DNA of 64,000 bases from Trueperella bernardiae (GCF_001469025.1 NZ_LNIZ01000009.1:1-64000), one strand, 5' to 3'; shown: positions 24,713-35,026, counted from the stretch's first letter. Numbers and translations: made by a program. The notes: a model not told the origin generated them from the letters alone.

Positions 24713-25408
24713 CTACTCCGGGTTTGCAGCCCCCTGCTCCAGCATCGCCAGAATCTGGCTGCGCACGCGGGACATGAAGGCCTCGGCGTCCTCGCCCTCC
24801 TCGGCAAACATCGGCTTACCGATAAACATGTCCACCGGCGGGCGGTTCGGGGCCGGGAGCACCGCACCCACCGGCATCGCGTCATGCCCGCCGCGCAGGG
24901 CCAGCGGCACGATCGGGATGCCGAACTTGATCGCGAGCGCCGCGGCCCCCACCTTGAACTCGCCCATCTCCCCCGAGCGGGAGCGCGTGCCTTCCGGGAA
25001 GATCAAGATCGGGATGCCCTCGCGCAACAGTCGCGCGGTCATGCCCTTCGCCGGCCCGCTGACCTGGTTCGCGCCGCGCTTGCGCTCGATCGGGTACGTG
25101 TTGAAAAACAGCGCCGTGATCTTCGACAGGGTGGGCCGCCGGTACCAATAATCCGCGGCGGCGCCCGTGGCCAGCCTCTCCGTCATGTGCTCCGGCAACA
25201 GCGTGAACACCATCGGCGCGTCGAGATGCGACGTGTGATTGCCGACCACGACGTACGCCCCCTCCAGGCCCTCCACGTTCTCCTGCCCCTCCACATTCGT
25301 GGACAGGATCGTCTTCAGCGCCGGGCGCGTGAAAAACCTCCGCACGTTCTTACGTGCGTGCATCTTCGACTCCGAATGATAGTCATCCAGCGGTTGCAGT
25401 TCGCTCAT
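24713..25408 (-). CDS. 1-acyl-sn-glycerol-3-phosphate acyltransferase family protein
   Basis: This 231-residue protein has the PlsC acyltransferase blocks: block I NHTSHLD (residues 57-63), block II region NTYPIERKRG, block III FPEGTRSRSGEMGEFK, and block IV IPIVPLALRG. It probably acylates lysophosphatidic acid or a related lipid at the inner membrane face. There is no clear membrane span beyond amphipathic stretches. Its ATG overlaps the SDR gene stop by 4 bp, so the two are co-translated and may act on the same lipid. Confidence 0.88.
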   Translation of the reverse strand: MSELQPLDDYHSESKMHARKNVRRFFTRPALKTILSTNVEGQENVEGLEGAYVVVGNHTSHLDAPMVFTLLPEHMTERLATGAAADYWYRRPTLSKITALFFNTYPIERKRGANQVSGPAKGMTARLLREGIPILIFPEGTRSRSGEMGEFKVGAAALAIKFGIPIVPLALRGGHDAMPVGAVLPAPNRPPVDMFIGKPMFAEEGEDAEAFMSRVRSQILAMLEQGAANPE

Positions 25409-26193
25409 CGCCGACCCTTATTCAGCTTCTTCACCGCCACCGCCACCGCGCCCGCCGGCGCGTGCTTGGCCAGGAAACCAATAAGCTTGAAGCGCTTCGA
25501 AGGGGTGGACGAGGTACGGCCACGGTCGGCGTCGGCGAGGCACTCGGCCACCACGCGCTGGGCATCCAACCAAAGGAAATCCGGGATCGAGGACGTGGAC
25601 ACACCCGTGCGCGCATGGAACTCGGTGCGCACCCACCCCGGGATGAACGTCACCACCTGCACGCCAAACGGTGCCACCTCAATGGCCAACGAATCTGACC
25701 ACACCCGCACAAACGCCTTAATCGCCGAGTACGCGCCCATTGGCGCCGCACCCGACATCGACGACGTATTAATAATGACGCCGCGCCCGCGCTCCTTCAT
25801 CGCCGCCGCAGCCGCACCACCGAGCACCATTGGGGTGATCCCCATCAGCTCCGCGCCCGCCACCAGCTCCGACGCATCCGCGGTAGCCATCTTCGCATAC
25901 AGACCAGCGCCGGCATTGTTCACAAAAACGTCAACCGGGGACTGCGAAGAGCCGAGACGCTGGGCGACGGCCGCGACGCCGTCGTCGTCGGAAAGATCCG
26001 CCGGTAGCGTCTCCACCGACACACCCGAACCACGCAACTCCTGCGCCGCCCGCGCCAGACGCTCCGCGTCACGCGCCACGAGCACAAGATCCAAGCCGCG
26101 CGCAGCCAACTGCCGCGCAAACTCCAAGCCCAGGCCCGACGAACCGCCCGTAATCAGCGCCCTCCCGCGCACGAGTGACGTTGGATGCGTCAT
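25405..26193 (-). CDS. short-chain dehydrogenase/reductase (classical SDR)
   Basis: This 262-residue protein has a Rossmann fold with TGGSSGLGLEFA (cofactor glycine motif, about 15-26), NNAGAG, catalytic serine in NTSSMSGAAP, and YSAIK with catalytic Tyr and Lys. The arginines after the second strand (VARDAERL) favour NADP(H). It is similar in layout to the DltE/YqjQ-like group of about 260 residues. Coupling to an acyltransferase suggests a lipid substrate, but this is inference. Confidence 0.9.
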   Translation of the reverse strand: MTHPTSLVRGRALITGGSSGLGLEFARQLAARGLDLVLVARDAERLARAAQELRGSGVSVETLPADLSDDDGVAAVAQRLGSSQSPVDVFVNNAGAGLYAKMATADASELVAGAELMGITPMVLGGAAAAAMKERGRGVIINTSSMSGAAPMGAYSAIKAFVRVWSDSLAIEVAPFGVQVVTFIPGWVRTEFHARTGVSTSSIPDFLWLDAQRVVAECLADADRGRTSSTPSKRFKLIGFLAKHAPAGAVAVAVKKLNKGRR

Positions 26194-26290
26194 ACTGCCA
26201 TCGCCCTCCGGCCCAGATAGAACATTGCCGATTCAGATACTACCGCCATTGTAGGTAGAATCGCGGACGTCATCGAAATTTTGGAGAGAG

Positions 26291-27604
26291 ATGTCTTGTA
26301 CCGACGTACCCCAGTGGGTAACGCAATCCTTCATGCGTTCCGCGCTCGCGGTAGGTTCAACAGCCCCACGCGAGACCATCGACCGCGTGTGCTGCCTCCT
26401 CATCGAACTGTGGTCCAGCCCCGGCCGCCACTTCCACGGCACGTCCCACCTCTACGACCTCCTGGCCCGCGTTGATGCCCTCGCTGTTGAGGCGCAGGAC
26501 GCCGACGTCGTCCGGCTGGCTGCCTGGGGACACGGGCTTGTCTTCTCCACCGACGGCCAAGCCCTCTACACGCGTAACGGCGGCGAAGACCGCGGTGCCT
26601 CCGCGGCTCTCATGGCCAAGTACCTCGACGAACTGGGCGTCCCCGGCGACACCGTAGAAGAGATCCGCCAACTCATCCTCCACATGCGCAAGCACCCCCT
26701 GCCCGTGCCCGAATCCGGCATATTCGACTCGCACGACATGGACCTGCTCGTCCTCACCGACGCCCACCTTGGTTTCCTTGCCAACCAACCCCAAAAGTAC
26801 AAGACCTACATGGAGAAGGTCCGCGAGGAATACGCCCACATCCCCGAACTGCACTTCCTCGAGGCGCGCCTCGAAGTGGTCACCCGCCTGCTCGACCGAC
26901 GTCGCATCTTCAGCACCCCGCTTGCCACGCAGTGGGAGCAATCCGCGCGCCAGAACCTCGAACTCGAGCGGCAGCGCCTGATCGTTAAACTGCAGAAGAC
27001 CACCGGGAGCATCCCGGTGATTAAGGCCGAGCTCGGCGGGAATGGCGGGCCGGGTGCTAGCGCGGTAGCTGGTGCTGCCGGCGGGCCGAGTGCTGGCGTT
27101 GCCGCGGGGGCGGCTGGGGCTGGCGCTCACGCCGCCGAAACCGCCGCCGATCGAACTGGCAGTCCGGCCGGGCCCGGCTCAACGCCGCATGGCGGACCTG
27201 CAGGTGTCAGCAATCCGTCCGTCGGGGCTCCCGCCGAGCCCCGCGAGCCTCACGCGCACTTCGAGTCTGACGCGACCACCGCTGGCGCCGATTCCGGCCG
27301 CGAGTCTACTGCCCCGCACCCGGGCCTCATGGCCGAACCGGAGAAGCGGCCCGTGGCGGCTCCTGCCCCGTCGCAGACGGAGCATGTGGGTTCCTCGTTG
27401 GAGTCCGCTTCCGCGGACCTCGACCCCGGCATGCCCGACCGCCCCCTCACCCCCGAGGAGGCCAAACAGGCCCGCCGCGACGAGATCGCCCGCGCCACCT
27501 ACGAAAAGATCGAGCGCGCCAAGGCCGCCAAGGAGGCGCAGCGGGCGCGCGAGGCCCTGGAGCGCGTCCGGGAGACTGACTTCCCCTCCGGCCTGGTCGA
27601 ATAG
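26291..27604 (+). CDS. degenerate HD-superfamily protein with long Ala/Gly/Pro-rich tail
   Basis: This 437-residue protein has SD GGAGAGAG. Residues about 25-225 match the layout of small HD-superfamily phosphohydrolases (COG4339-like): HFHGTSHLYDLLA (His49, His53), AAWGHGLVF where relatives have an HD dipeptide (here His81-Gly82), ILHMRKHP, and a C-terminal LTDAHLGFLA aspartate. Loss of the HD aspartate predicts weak or absent metal catalysis. Residues 240-395 are low-complexity Ala/Gly/Pro/Ser, and 396-437 are a charged helix. The closest reading is a binding or regulatory derivative. The fold assignment is moderately sure. Confidence 0.65.
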   Translation: MSCTDVPQWVTQSFMRSALAVGSTAPRETIDRVCCLLIELWSSPGRHFHGTSHLYDLLARVDALAVEAQDADVVRLAAWGHGLVFSTDGQALYTRNGGEDRGASAALMAKYLDELGVPGDTVEEIRQLILHMRKHPLPVPESGIFDSHDMDLLVLTDAHLGFLANQPQKYKTYMEKVREEYAHIPELHFLEARLEVVTRLLDRRRIFSTPLATQWEQSARQNLELERQRLIVKLQKTTGSIPVIKAELGGNGGPGASAVAGAAGGPSAGVAAGAAGAGAHAAETAADRTGSPAGPGSTPHGGPAGVSNPSVGAPAEPREPHAHFESDATTAGADSGRESTAPHPGLMAEPEKRPVAAPAPSQTEHVGSSLESASADLDPGMPDRPLTPEEAKQARRDEIARATYEKIERAKAAKEAQRAREALERVRETDFPSGLVE

Positions 27605-27620
27605 CCCAGCCCACCCCGCA

Positions 27621-27687
27621 TCCGCGACACCTTTTTGATACCCGCCACAGCAAATTGCCATCGCCCCTGCCGGAAATGCGTCGCAAA
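27621..27687 (+). repeat. 67-bp palindromic element, family 2, copy 1
   Basis: It aligns without gaps to 30899-30965. Both share the centre AGCAAATTGCC and the right end TCGCAAA or CCGCAAA. The arms pair imperfectly (GCGAC with GTCGC). It lies between the HD-like gene and groEL. Confidence 0.75.
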
Positions 27688-27820
27688 CGTCCGGGCAGAT
27701 CTGGGTAGCCGGAGGCGGTCACGCCGGCGAGGAGGGATGAGGCTTCACAGCCCGAGGCAACGGCGTGACTGCCGGAGGCCCAAGTAGACACCGACCCAAA
27801 CAGGCTCCCGCACAGACAAA

Positions 27821-27854
27821 GGGCGGCCCGCCGAGTCTCCTCGGCGGGCCGCCC
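27821..27854 (-). terminator. terminator of groEL
   Basis: A perfect 14-bp stem GGGCGGCCCGCCGA / TCGGCGGGCCGCCC with loop GTCTCC, followed on the minus strand by UUUGUCUG. It begins 21 nt past the groEL stop. Confidence 0.85.
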
Positions 27855-27874
27855 CCTATCCAGCTACGTGCGGC

Positions 27875-29590
<1,716 letters not shown>

Positions 29591-29605
29591 TCATCGGCTG
29601 CAGAA

Positions 29606-29632
29606 TTATCACTCTCACTTCAAGAGTGCCAG
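29606..29632. promoter_or_regulatory. CIRCE element 1 (HrcA operator) upstream of groEL
   Basis: TTATCACTC, nine bases, then GAGTGCCAG, against the consensus TTAGCACTC-N9-GAGTGCTAA. It lies about 105 bp upstream of the groEL start. HrcA repression of groEL is released by heat. Confidence 0.85.
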
Positions 29633-29640
29633 TAACGATT

Positions 29641-29667
29641 TTGGCACTCGACGCCCGGGAGTGCAAA
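29641..29667. promoter_or_regulatory. CIRCE element 2 (HrcA operator) upstream of groEL
   Basis: TTGGCACTC, nine bases, then GAGTGCAAA. It starts 35 bp from the start of element 1, so the two HrcA dimers would sit a little over three helical turns apart. Confidence 0.88.
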
Positions 29668-29772
29668 TCTCCCCACGACCCCGCCCGGCCGTTTCACCGC
29701 CGGCTAAAAGTTGAGCGCGGCTATATCAACTTCTCGTGAGAGCGTGAGGCTCCGCATGCGCCGCCCGAGGTG

Positions 29773-30363
29773 CTACCTCGCGACGACGACAACCTCCGTC
29801 TGGTACTGCCCCGTCACCGCCGCATCCTCCACGACGTTCGCAAACCCAAGGGTCTCAGCTACCTTCTTCGCGGTGCCCTTATGTTCGGCGCCGCTGTAAT
29901 ACACGGTGGACTCGGTCGGCTCAGCCCCACCCTTGTAATCGGCCACGTTGAGGTTCGTAAACCCAGCCTCCTGCAGGATCGCCGACTGCTGCCCGGCAAA
30001 GCCCGCGGTCCCGCGGCCGTTGAGCACGAGCACCCGCTGACTCAGATTCGGCTCAGCCGCCGGCTCTTCGGTGGCGCTGGGCTCCTCCGTGGCGCTCGGC
30101 TCCTCGGTGGGCGCGGCGCTGGTCTCCGTAGCCTCCGGCTCCGTGGTCTCCCGGGCAGGCGCCGACGACGTCGTCTCCACCCGCGGCGAGTCCGACCCCG
30201 CAACCAACTTCCCAATGCCGATGCCCAGCAAGGGGGCAAGCACCAAGACCGCGACGATCCCGATGATCCACGGGCGAGCGCTCGGAGGCTGGCGGTGGCC
30301 GCCGATCGTCTTGCGCTCGGCGGCGAGTCGGTCGAATTCGTCTTCAGGATATGTAGTGGCCAC
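29773..30363 (-). CDS. LytR C-terminal-domain membrane protein
   Basis: This 196-residue protein has a cytoplasmic N-terminus with YPEDEFDRLAAERKTIGGHR, one membrane span (about 31-52), a Thr/Glu/Pro linker with a repeated PSATEE unit, and a C-terminal LytR_C domain (about 108-196, RVLVLNGRGTAGFAGQQS). LytR_C domains occur alone in many actinobacteria and are thought to act in cell-wall glycopolymer attachment or its regulation. GTG 30363 is chosen because TAAACT lies 6 nt upstream. It lies between groEL and the DUF3263 gene on the same strand. Confidence 0.88.
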   Translation of the reverse strand: MATTYPEDEFDRLAAERKTIGGHRQPPSARPWIIGIVAVLVLAPLLGIGIGKLVAGSDSPRVETTSSAPARETTEPEATETSAAPTEEPSATEEPSATEEPAAEPNLSQRVLVLNGRGTAGFAGQQSAILQEAGFTNLNVADYKGGAEPTESTVYYSGAEHKGTAKKVAETLGFANVVEDAAVTGQYQTEVVVVAR

Positions 30364-30369
30364 GGGGCA

Positions 30370-30375
30370 AGTTTA
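30370..30375 (-). promoter_or_regulatory. -10 hexamer TAAACT of the LytR_C gene
   Basis: Minus-strand TAAACT ends 6 nt before GTG 30363. There is no SD between, which indicates a leaderless mRNA. Confidence 0.5.
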
Positions 30376-30469
30376 CAGGGAATCGGCACCGAATCGAGAT
30401 TCCGGGCTGTGTTTCGGCTCGCGGCCGAGCCGCCCGCGCCTCGTCGGCGCCCCCAGTCCTATCTGCGGC

Positions 30470-30865
30470 CTAATCGCGCCCGTCGAGCTCGAGTGCGCCC
30501 TGGCTGTCCTGCCCGCTCTGGCCACCCGCCTCGCCCTCACCGCCGGACTCACCGTCACCCAAGTCAGACCCGACACCCACCTCGGGCCCTCCCCCGCGCG
30601 GCGCATGAGGGGCCGGCACCTCCGGCAAGTCAAGGCCGCGCTCGGTCAGGCGCGAGTCGCGCAAGCGCCGCAGCCGGTCCACAAGCGCGGGATCAGCAGT
30701 CCACACCCGCGGCTCGTCGAGCATCCGCGACAGGACCAGGTAGTACTTCGACGCCGTCATCCCCAGCTGACGCTGGATGGCCTGCTCCCGGGTAGGGGCC
30801 ATCCGCCACCAACCGCGTTCGATGTCGAGGATCGAACGCTCCACCTCTGTCAGCTCGTCGTCCAT
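30470..30865 (-). CDS. DUF3263-family protein
   Basis: This protein has 131 residues from ATG 30865. Residues 1-75 match DUF3263: LTEVERSILDIERGWW, then REQAIQRQLGMTASKYYLVLSRML and DPALVDRLRRLRD, a helical region resembling a helix-turn-helix, so a DNA-binding role is likely. The rest is a Gly/Glu/Ser-rich tail. In actinobacteria this family usually lies next to a LytR_C gene, as here. The longer open frame upstream of ATG 30865 runs into a repeat element and is not used. Confidence 0.88.
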   Translation of the reverse strand: MDDELTEVERSILDIERGWWRMAPTREQAIQRQLGMTASKYYLVLSRMLDEPRVWTADPALVDRLRRLRDSRLTERGLDLPEVPAPHAPRGGGPEVGVGSDLGDGESGGEGEAGGQSGQDSQGALELDGRD

Positions 30866-30872
30866 GCCCACC

Positions 30873-30878
30873 ACTCTA
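30873..30878 (-). promoter_or_regulatory. -10 hexamer TAGAGT of the DUF3263 gene
   Basis: Minus-strand TAGAGT ends 7 nt before ATG 30865, again leaderless. It fixes the start inside the longer open frame. Confidence 0.45.
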
Positions 30879-30898
30879 GCGCGCCCCTCCGACAATAA

Positions 30899-30965
30899 TT
30901 TGTGACGCCTTTCCGACACGCGCGATAGCAAATTGCCGTCGCGGATGTCAGAAAGACGCCGCAAA
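30899..30965 (+). repeat. 67-bp palindromic element, family 2, copy 2
   Basis: The left end TTTGTGACGCC pairs with the right end GACGCCGCAAA. An inner TTTCCGACA faces TGTCAGAAA. It aligns without gaps to 27621-27687, with the centre AGCAAATTGCC at the same position. It lies just upstream of the DUF3263 promoter. Confidence 0.8.
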
Positions 30966-31000
30966 CAGGAAGGATTGGTGCGCTAGTCCCGGCCCAGCCG

Positions 31001-32374
31001 CTAGCGCTGTGCCGTCATCGCCGCCAGCGGACTGAGCCTCATGGCCCGGCGCGCGGGCACCATGCCCGACGCCATCGCGATGAAGGTCGCGCCCGCAACC
31101 GCCGCCACCGCCAGCAGCGGCGGGATCTGGGAGATGCCGCCACCTTGTTGGTCGGGCGAGGAGGCCAACGTGTTGATGACCGCCGACAGCACGTAGCTGA
31201 GCACGATCCCAATCACGCCCCCAAGGAAGCCGATCGAGGAGGATTCCACGAGGAACAGCCTCCGGATGTCCCGCATCGAGGCGCCGATTACCTTCATCAC
31301 ACCGATGTCGCGCTGGCGCTCATACACACTCATGAGCATCGTGTTCGCGATGCCGATCGCGGCCACAAGCATCGAGATCGCGCCGATTCCGCCGAGCGCC
31401 GCCTGGATGCGCGCCGCCGTCTTCTTCGCCTCGAGAATCCACTCGGCCTCCGAGTAAGCCCCGTAACCCGAATCGCGCAACTCCTCGGAAAGGCTGAGGG
31501 CGGCGTCGGCGTCCTTGGCCATGACGATGAACTCGTTGTAAATGAAGTTGCGCCCCGGCTTGGCGTTCGCGCTCTCCTGGCCGGGTAGCTTCTCGGTGGA
31601 GATCGACTTCTTCAGGGCCGCCACCAACGTGTCGAGGTCGGCGAAGTACGACGACGATATCATCGACCACACCTGCGGCTCCTCGTACAGCTGCCCCGAA
31701 ACGGTGGCGAGGATCGGACGCGGCGGCGCGACCGACGTCGTGCCCTCACCCGAGCCCCCAGAACCCTCGCTCGAACCCTCACTCGAACCCTCGCTCGGCG
31801 CCGGTTGCGGCTCCGCCATCTCGTAGGCCATGCCGCCCTCGGTTTCCACCGTAAGGAAGTAGGTGCGGCCCTGGAGGTCGATCTCCTTCGACTCGCCAGT
31901 GCGCGGGTCCCACGACTGGTTGGCCTTGCCACCCGCAAGCAACTGCACGGTGCCGCCGTGCACGGGCGCCGCGCCCCAGGCCAGCTCATAGCCCAGCTTC
32001 TCGAAACCGTCGGACGGAATGGCGCGGATCTGGAGGTACTCCTCCATACCCGCCGCCTTCATCTTCATGTCCACGGCATACACCGGAAACACGGCCTCCA
32101 CGCCCTCGAAACCGGCCAGCGACCGGGCAAGCGCGTCGTCCATCTTCGGCGCGGGCTTACCCCGCTCGGCCCGCGGCGGCGACTGCACGCTCACCTGCCG
32201 CACCGACGGACTGTTGGCGCTCACCTCGTTCTGCCGCGCCAGCCCGACACCGAGCGAAATCATCACCACCACGGCCATCGTGCCGATCACCACGCCCGTC
32301 GAGGTCAGGACGGTACGCAACGGCCGGCGTCGTAGTGACGCCACCGCCGATGCGAGGATGTCGGTAAAGCGCAT
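31001..32374 (-). CDS. MacB-like ABC transporter permease
   Basis: This 457-residue protein has an N-terminal membrane span preceded by ASLRRRPLRTVLTSTGVVIG, a large extracytoplasmic MacB_PCD-type domain (about 45-310), and a three-span FtsX domain (about 325-457, with YERQRDIGVMKVIGAS, typical of MacB/FtsX permeases). Residues about 190-215 are a low-complexity Ser/Glu/Gly linker with a repeated SEGS unit. Such permeases work as mechanotransmitters on extracytoplasmic partners rather than as classical channels. It is the last gene of a three-gene operon. Its ATG directly follows the stop of the surface-protein gene. Confidence 0.9.
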   Translation of the reverse strand: MRFTDILASAVASLRRRPLRTVLTSTGVVIGTMAVVVMISLGVGLARQNEVSANSPSVRQVSVQSPPRAERGKPAPKMDDALARSLAGFEGVEAVFPVYAVDMKMKAAGMEEYLQIRAIPSDGFEKLGYELAWGAAPVHGGTVQLLAGGKANQSWDPRTGESKEIDLQGRTYFLTVETEGGMAYEMAEPQPAPSEGSSEGSSEGSGGSGEGTTSVAPPRPILATVSGQLYEEPQVWSMISSSYFADLDTLVAALKKSISTEKLPGQESANAKPGRNFIYNEFIVMAKDADAALSLSEELRDSGYGAYSEAEWILEAKKTAARIQAALGGIGAISMLVAAIGIANTMLMSVYERQRDIGVMKVIGASMRDIRRLFLVESSSIGFLGGVIGIVLSYVLSAVINTLASSPDQQGGGISQIPPLLAVAAVAGATFIAMASGMVPARRAMRLSPLAAMTAQR

Positions 32375-33391
32375 TTAGATCAGGCCGTCGCTATCCAGGA
32401 GGCTCAGCGCGTCCGCCTCGTCCTCGACGTCCTTCTTCTTCCGATGACGACGCACGGCCATCACCGCCACGATCACGACGCCGATCAACACCAACGCACC
32501 AATCGCGATCGGACCCCACGGGATCGTGGACTCCTCTTCGTCGATGTCCCCGGGAGCGATGGGGCCATCCTCGGGAATCATTTCGATGACGGTGACGGGC
32601 ACCTCGCGCTCGATGCTGGCCGTCTCCCCCTCGGAGTTTTCGTAAGTGAGGACGAGAGTGATGGGCCCCTCGGTGACGTCCTCGGCTCGGACGATCATGT
32701 CAACGTTCGCAGTGGAACCCGCGGCGATGTTGCCCACGTAGGCCTCCTGCCCCGTGATCGCCTGTCCCTCCTTGATGGAAGCCTTGACGTTCGAGATCGC
32801 GGACTTGCCCAGGTTGTTCACGGTGAACACGATCGAGCCCTCGCCGCCGAGGGTGAGCATCTCGGGCATCACCTGCGGCACCGACGTCTCCACACGGGCC
32901 GGCTGGCTGACCACGACCGCCACGGTCTCAGTGGAGGTCAGGGCCGTGAAATCCGCGTCCTCATACTCGATCGTGAGGGTGAGCGGGTAGGGCCTGTCCT
33001 CAAGCGTGGGCAGGGACGTGTAGTACATGGTGACGTCCACCGACTCGCGCGGGCCGAGCTTGGCCAGGTACACCGACGCCGACCCCGAGCGCGGCAGCAA
33101 CCCGCCCTCGGCCGACAGGGAGAACTTGATGTTCTGCACCCGGGCCGTAGCGGAGGTGTTGCGGACGGTGAAGACGATGTCGAAATCGCTGCCTGCCACC
33201 ACGGGCTTCGGCGTGGTAGTAAAGCCCTCCACCATGAGACGCGGGGTGGACTTGCCGGTCTGGACTGGGGCGTCGGCCGTCGGCGCGTCGCCCGGCTCGG
33301 GGGCATCTGCCGTATCCGCGCTGGCGGCGGGAACGATGAGGCCTGCGAAAAGCAACGTTAGGAAGGCCAAAAGGGTGCTGAAGCGTTTCAC
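32375..33391 (-). CDS. membrane-anchored CARDB/NEW3-like surface protein of the ABC operon
   Basis: This protein has 338 residues from GTG 33391 (SD AGGAGA). It has a signal peptide (1-24, ending AASA), two immunoglobulin-like domains of the CARDB/NEW3 type (about 48-150 with GSDFDIVFTVRNTSATARV; about 160-260 with GEGSIVFTVNNLGKSAISNV), a third short strand region, a C-terminal membrane span (about 290-312), and a basic tail. It lies between the ATPase and permease genes, so it is the probable extracytoplasmic partner of the MacB-like permease. The substrate is unknown. Confidence 0.8.
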   Translation of the reverse strand: MKRFSTLLAFLTLLFAGLIVPAASADTADAPEPGDAPTADAPVQTGKSTPRLMVEGFTTTPKPVVAGSDFDIVFTVRNTSATARVQNIKFSLSAEGGLLPRSGSASVYLAKLGPRESVDVTMYYTSLPTLEDRPYPLTLTIEYEDADFTALTSTETVAVVVSQPARVETSVPQVMPEMLTLGGEGSIVFTVNNLGKSAISNVKASIKEGQAITGQEAYVGNIAAGSTANVDMIVRAEDVTEGPITLVLTYENSEGETASIEREVPVTVIEMIPEDGPIAPGDIDEEESTIPWGPIAIGALVLIGVVIVAVMAVRRHRKKKDVEDEADALSLLDSDGLI

Positions 33392-33401
33392 GGGTGTCTC
33401 C

Positions 33402-34106
33402 TCAGTCCATATGGTTGGTGTGCGTGATGTCTTGGATGCGGCCGTCGCCAATCGAAACGATGACGTCCGCGTAGCTGGCCAGGTGCCGATCGTGGGTGAC
33501 CATGATCCACGTCTGGTGGTAGTGCGCGATGAGGCGGCGAAACAGGTCAAGCGTGGCGGCGGCGGTGTGGGAATCGAGGTTGCCGGTGGGCTCGTCCGCG
33601 AAGACAATCTCCGGGTTGGACACGAGCGCGCGCGCAATGCCGACACGCTGCTGCTCACCGCCCGACATCTGGCTCGGCTTGTGATTCAGGTGCGTGCCCA
33701 GGCCCAGCGTGGTGAGCGCCCGGGCGGCCCGCTTGCGCCGCTCCGCCTTGCCCATCCCTCGGAAAGTGAGCGGCAGGGCCACGTTGTCCAGCGCCGTCAT
33801 TTCCTGCATGAGGTTGAACGACTGGAAGACGAAACCCACGTGGTCGCGGCGGAACGCGGCCAGCTCGGCCTGGCTCATCTTGTCGATCCGGCACCCGGCC
33901 ACCTCCACGCTCCCCGCCGACGGCGGCTCCAGGCCCGCGAGCATGTTGAGCAGCGTGGACTTGCCCGAGCCGGACGTGCCGACCACGGCCACGAACGTAC
34001 CCTTCTTAATCTCAAGGTTGACCTGGTTGAGGGCGACGACGTGCGAACGGCCTACCTTGTACAACTTTGACAGGTCGTTTGTGCGTACTGCTATTTCTTC
34101 TACCAC
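33402..34106 (-). CDS. MacB/LolD-type ABC transporter ATPase
   Basis: This 234-residue protein has all ABC motifs: Walker [10 protein letters not shown] (43-51), Q loop FVFQSFNL, signature [15 protein letters not shown], Walker [14 protein letters not shown], and the switch His in VTHD. The sequence [20 protein letters not shown] is characteristic of the MacB/LolD/FtsE group. It is the first gene of the operon and powers the permease two genes downstream. GTG 34106 has SD GAGGAAG. Confidence 0.93.
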   Translation of the reverse strand: MVEEIAVRTNDLSKLYKVGRSHVVALNQVNLEIKKGTFVAVVGTSGSGKSTLLNMLAGLEPPSAGSVEVAGCRIDKMSQAELAAFRRDHVGFVFQSFNLMQEMTALDNVALPLTFRGMGKAERRKRAARALTTLGLGTHLNHKPSQMSGGEQQRVGIARALVSNPEIVFADEPTGNLDSHTAAATLDLFRRLIAHYHQTWIMVTHDRHLASYADVIVSIGDGRIQDITHTNHMD

Positions 34107-34203
34107 GAACCTAGCTTCCTCGCCGGCATTATTAAGCCGATTCTATTCGAGGTGCGAGCTCCCCGATGTCCGCCGCAGGGCGGATATCAGGATGTGGGCG
34201 GTG

Positions 34204-34209
34204 TAGGTT
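34204..34209 (+). promoter_or_regulatory. -10 hexamer TAGGTT before ung
   Basis: TAGGTT ends 6 nt before ATG 34216 with no SD, a leaderless arrangement. Confidence 0.45.
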
Positions 34210-34215
34210 AAAGGC

Positions 34216-34884
34216 ATGAGTTTGAGCGACGTCATGGATCCCGAATGGGCCGAGGCGATGGCGCCGGTAGAGGCCAACATCCACGCGATGGGGGACTTCC
34301 TGCGCGCCGAGAACGACGCCGGGCACGGCTACCTGCCCGCCGGGAAGAACGTACTGCGCGCGTTTTCCTACCCGCTGAGCCAGGTGCGGGTTCTGATCGT
34401 GGGCCAGGACCCCTATCCCACGCCCGGACACCCCATCGGGTTGAGCTTCGCGGTGGACAGGCAGGTCAGCCCGCTCCCGAGGTCGCTGGCGAACATCTAC
34501 CGAGAGCTGAGCGACGACCTCGGCATCGCTCCCGCCTCCCACGGCGACCTCACCCCGTGGTGCGAGCACGGCGTCATGCTACTCAACAGGGTGCTGAGCG
34601 TGCGGCCGGGTGCGCCGGCGTCACACCGGGGCAAAGGCTGGGAGGCAATCACCGACCACGCCATCCGCGTGCTCGCCCAGCGCGACCAGCCGCTCGTAGC
34701 GATCCTGTGGGGCCGGCAGGCCCAAGAGCTGACGCCCCTTCTTCGCACGACGCCGAGGATCACCTCCGCCCACCCCTCGCCGTTGTCCGCCACCCGGGGC
34801 TTCTTCGGCTCCAAGCCGTTCTCGCGCGCGAACGCCCTGCTCGTGGAGCAGGGCGCGGAGCCGATCGACTGGCGGCTGGAGTAA
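34216..34884 (+). CDS. ung: uracil-DNA glycosylase, family 1
   Basis: This 222-residue protein removes uracil from DNA to start base excision repair. The water-activating motif GQDPYP is at 63-68 (Asp65), followed by IGLSFAVD (uracil-binding Phe), LLNRVLSV, and the minor-groove loop [18 protein letters not shown], all as in family 1 Ung. It is a single-gene unit. A family-1 repeat element begins 22 bp past its stop. Confidence 0.96.
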   Translation: MSLSDVMDPEWAEAMAPVEANIHAMGDFLRAENDAGHGYLPAGKNVLRAFSYPLSQVRVLIVGQDPYPTPGHPIGLSFAVDRQVSPLPRSLANIYRELSDDLGIAPASHGDLTPWCEHGVMLLNRVLSVRPGAPASHRGKGWEAITDHAIRVLAQRDQPLVAILWGRQAQELTPLLRTTPRITSAHPSPLSATRGFFGSKPFSRANALLVEQGAEPIDWRLE

Positions 34885-34905
34885 GGGACAGAGCGCGTTC
34901 GACAG

Positions 34906-34968
34906 AAGTCGTGAATATACCGGCTGCCGGTTGCTATTTCGGCCTGGTGGGCCTCAGGTTCACGACCA
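34906..34968 (-). repeat. 63-bp palindromic element, family 1, copy C
   Basis: Its reverse complement aligns without gaps to 57806-57868 and shares a 25-base identical block with it near one end. The left arm TCGTGAA pairs with TTCACGA. It lies between ung and the tRNA-Thr terminator, in the orientation opposite to copies B and D. Confidence 0.88.
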
Positions 34969-34989
34969 TGGACTCGACCAGAACAGCAA

Positions 34990-35021
34990 AGGCCCCGGCC
35001 CTGGTGAGTTCCGGAGCCTTG
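34990..35021 (-). terminator. terminator of tRNA-Thr
   Basis: AAGGCCCCGG and CCGGAGCCTT pair over 10 bp with one G-U pair on the minus strand, followed by UGCUGUUC. It begins a few bases past the 3' end of tRNA-Thr. Confidence 0.65.
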
Positions 35022-35026
35022 GGAGA

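Noticed and set aside
30866-30964. N-terminal extension of the DUF3263 protein
   Set aside because: The extra 33 codons lie in the 67-bp repeat element and its flank. ATG 30865 has its own -10 hexamer and matches the family start.
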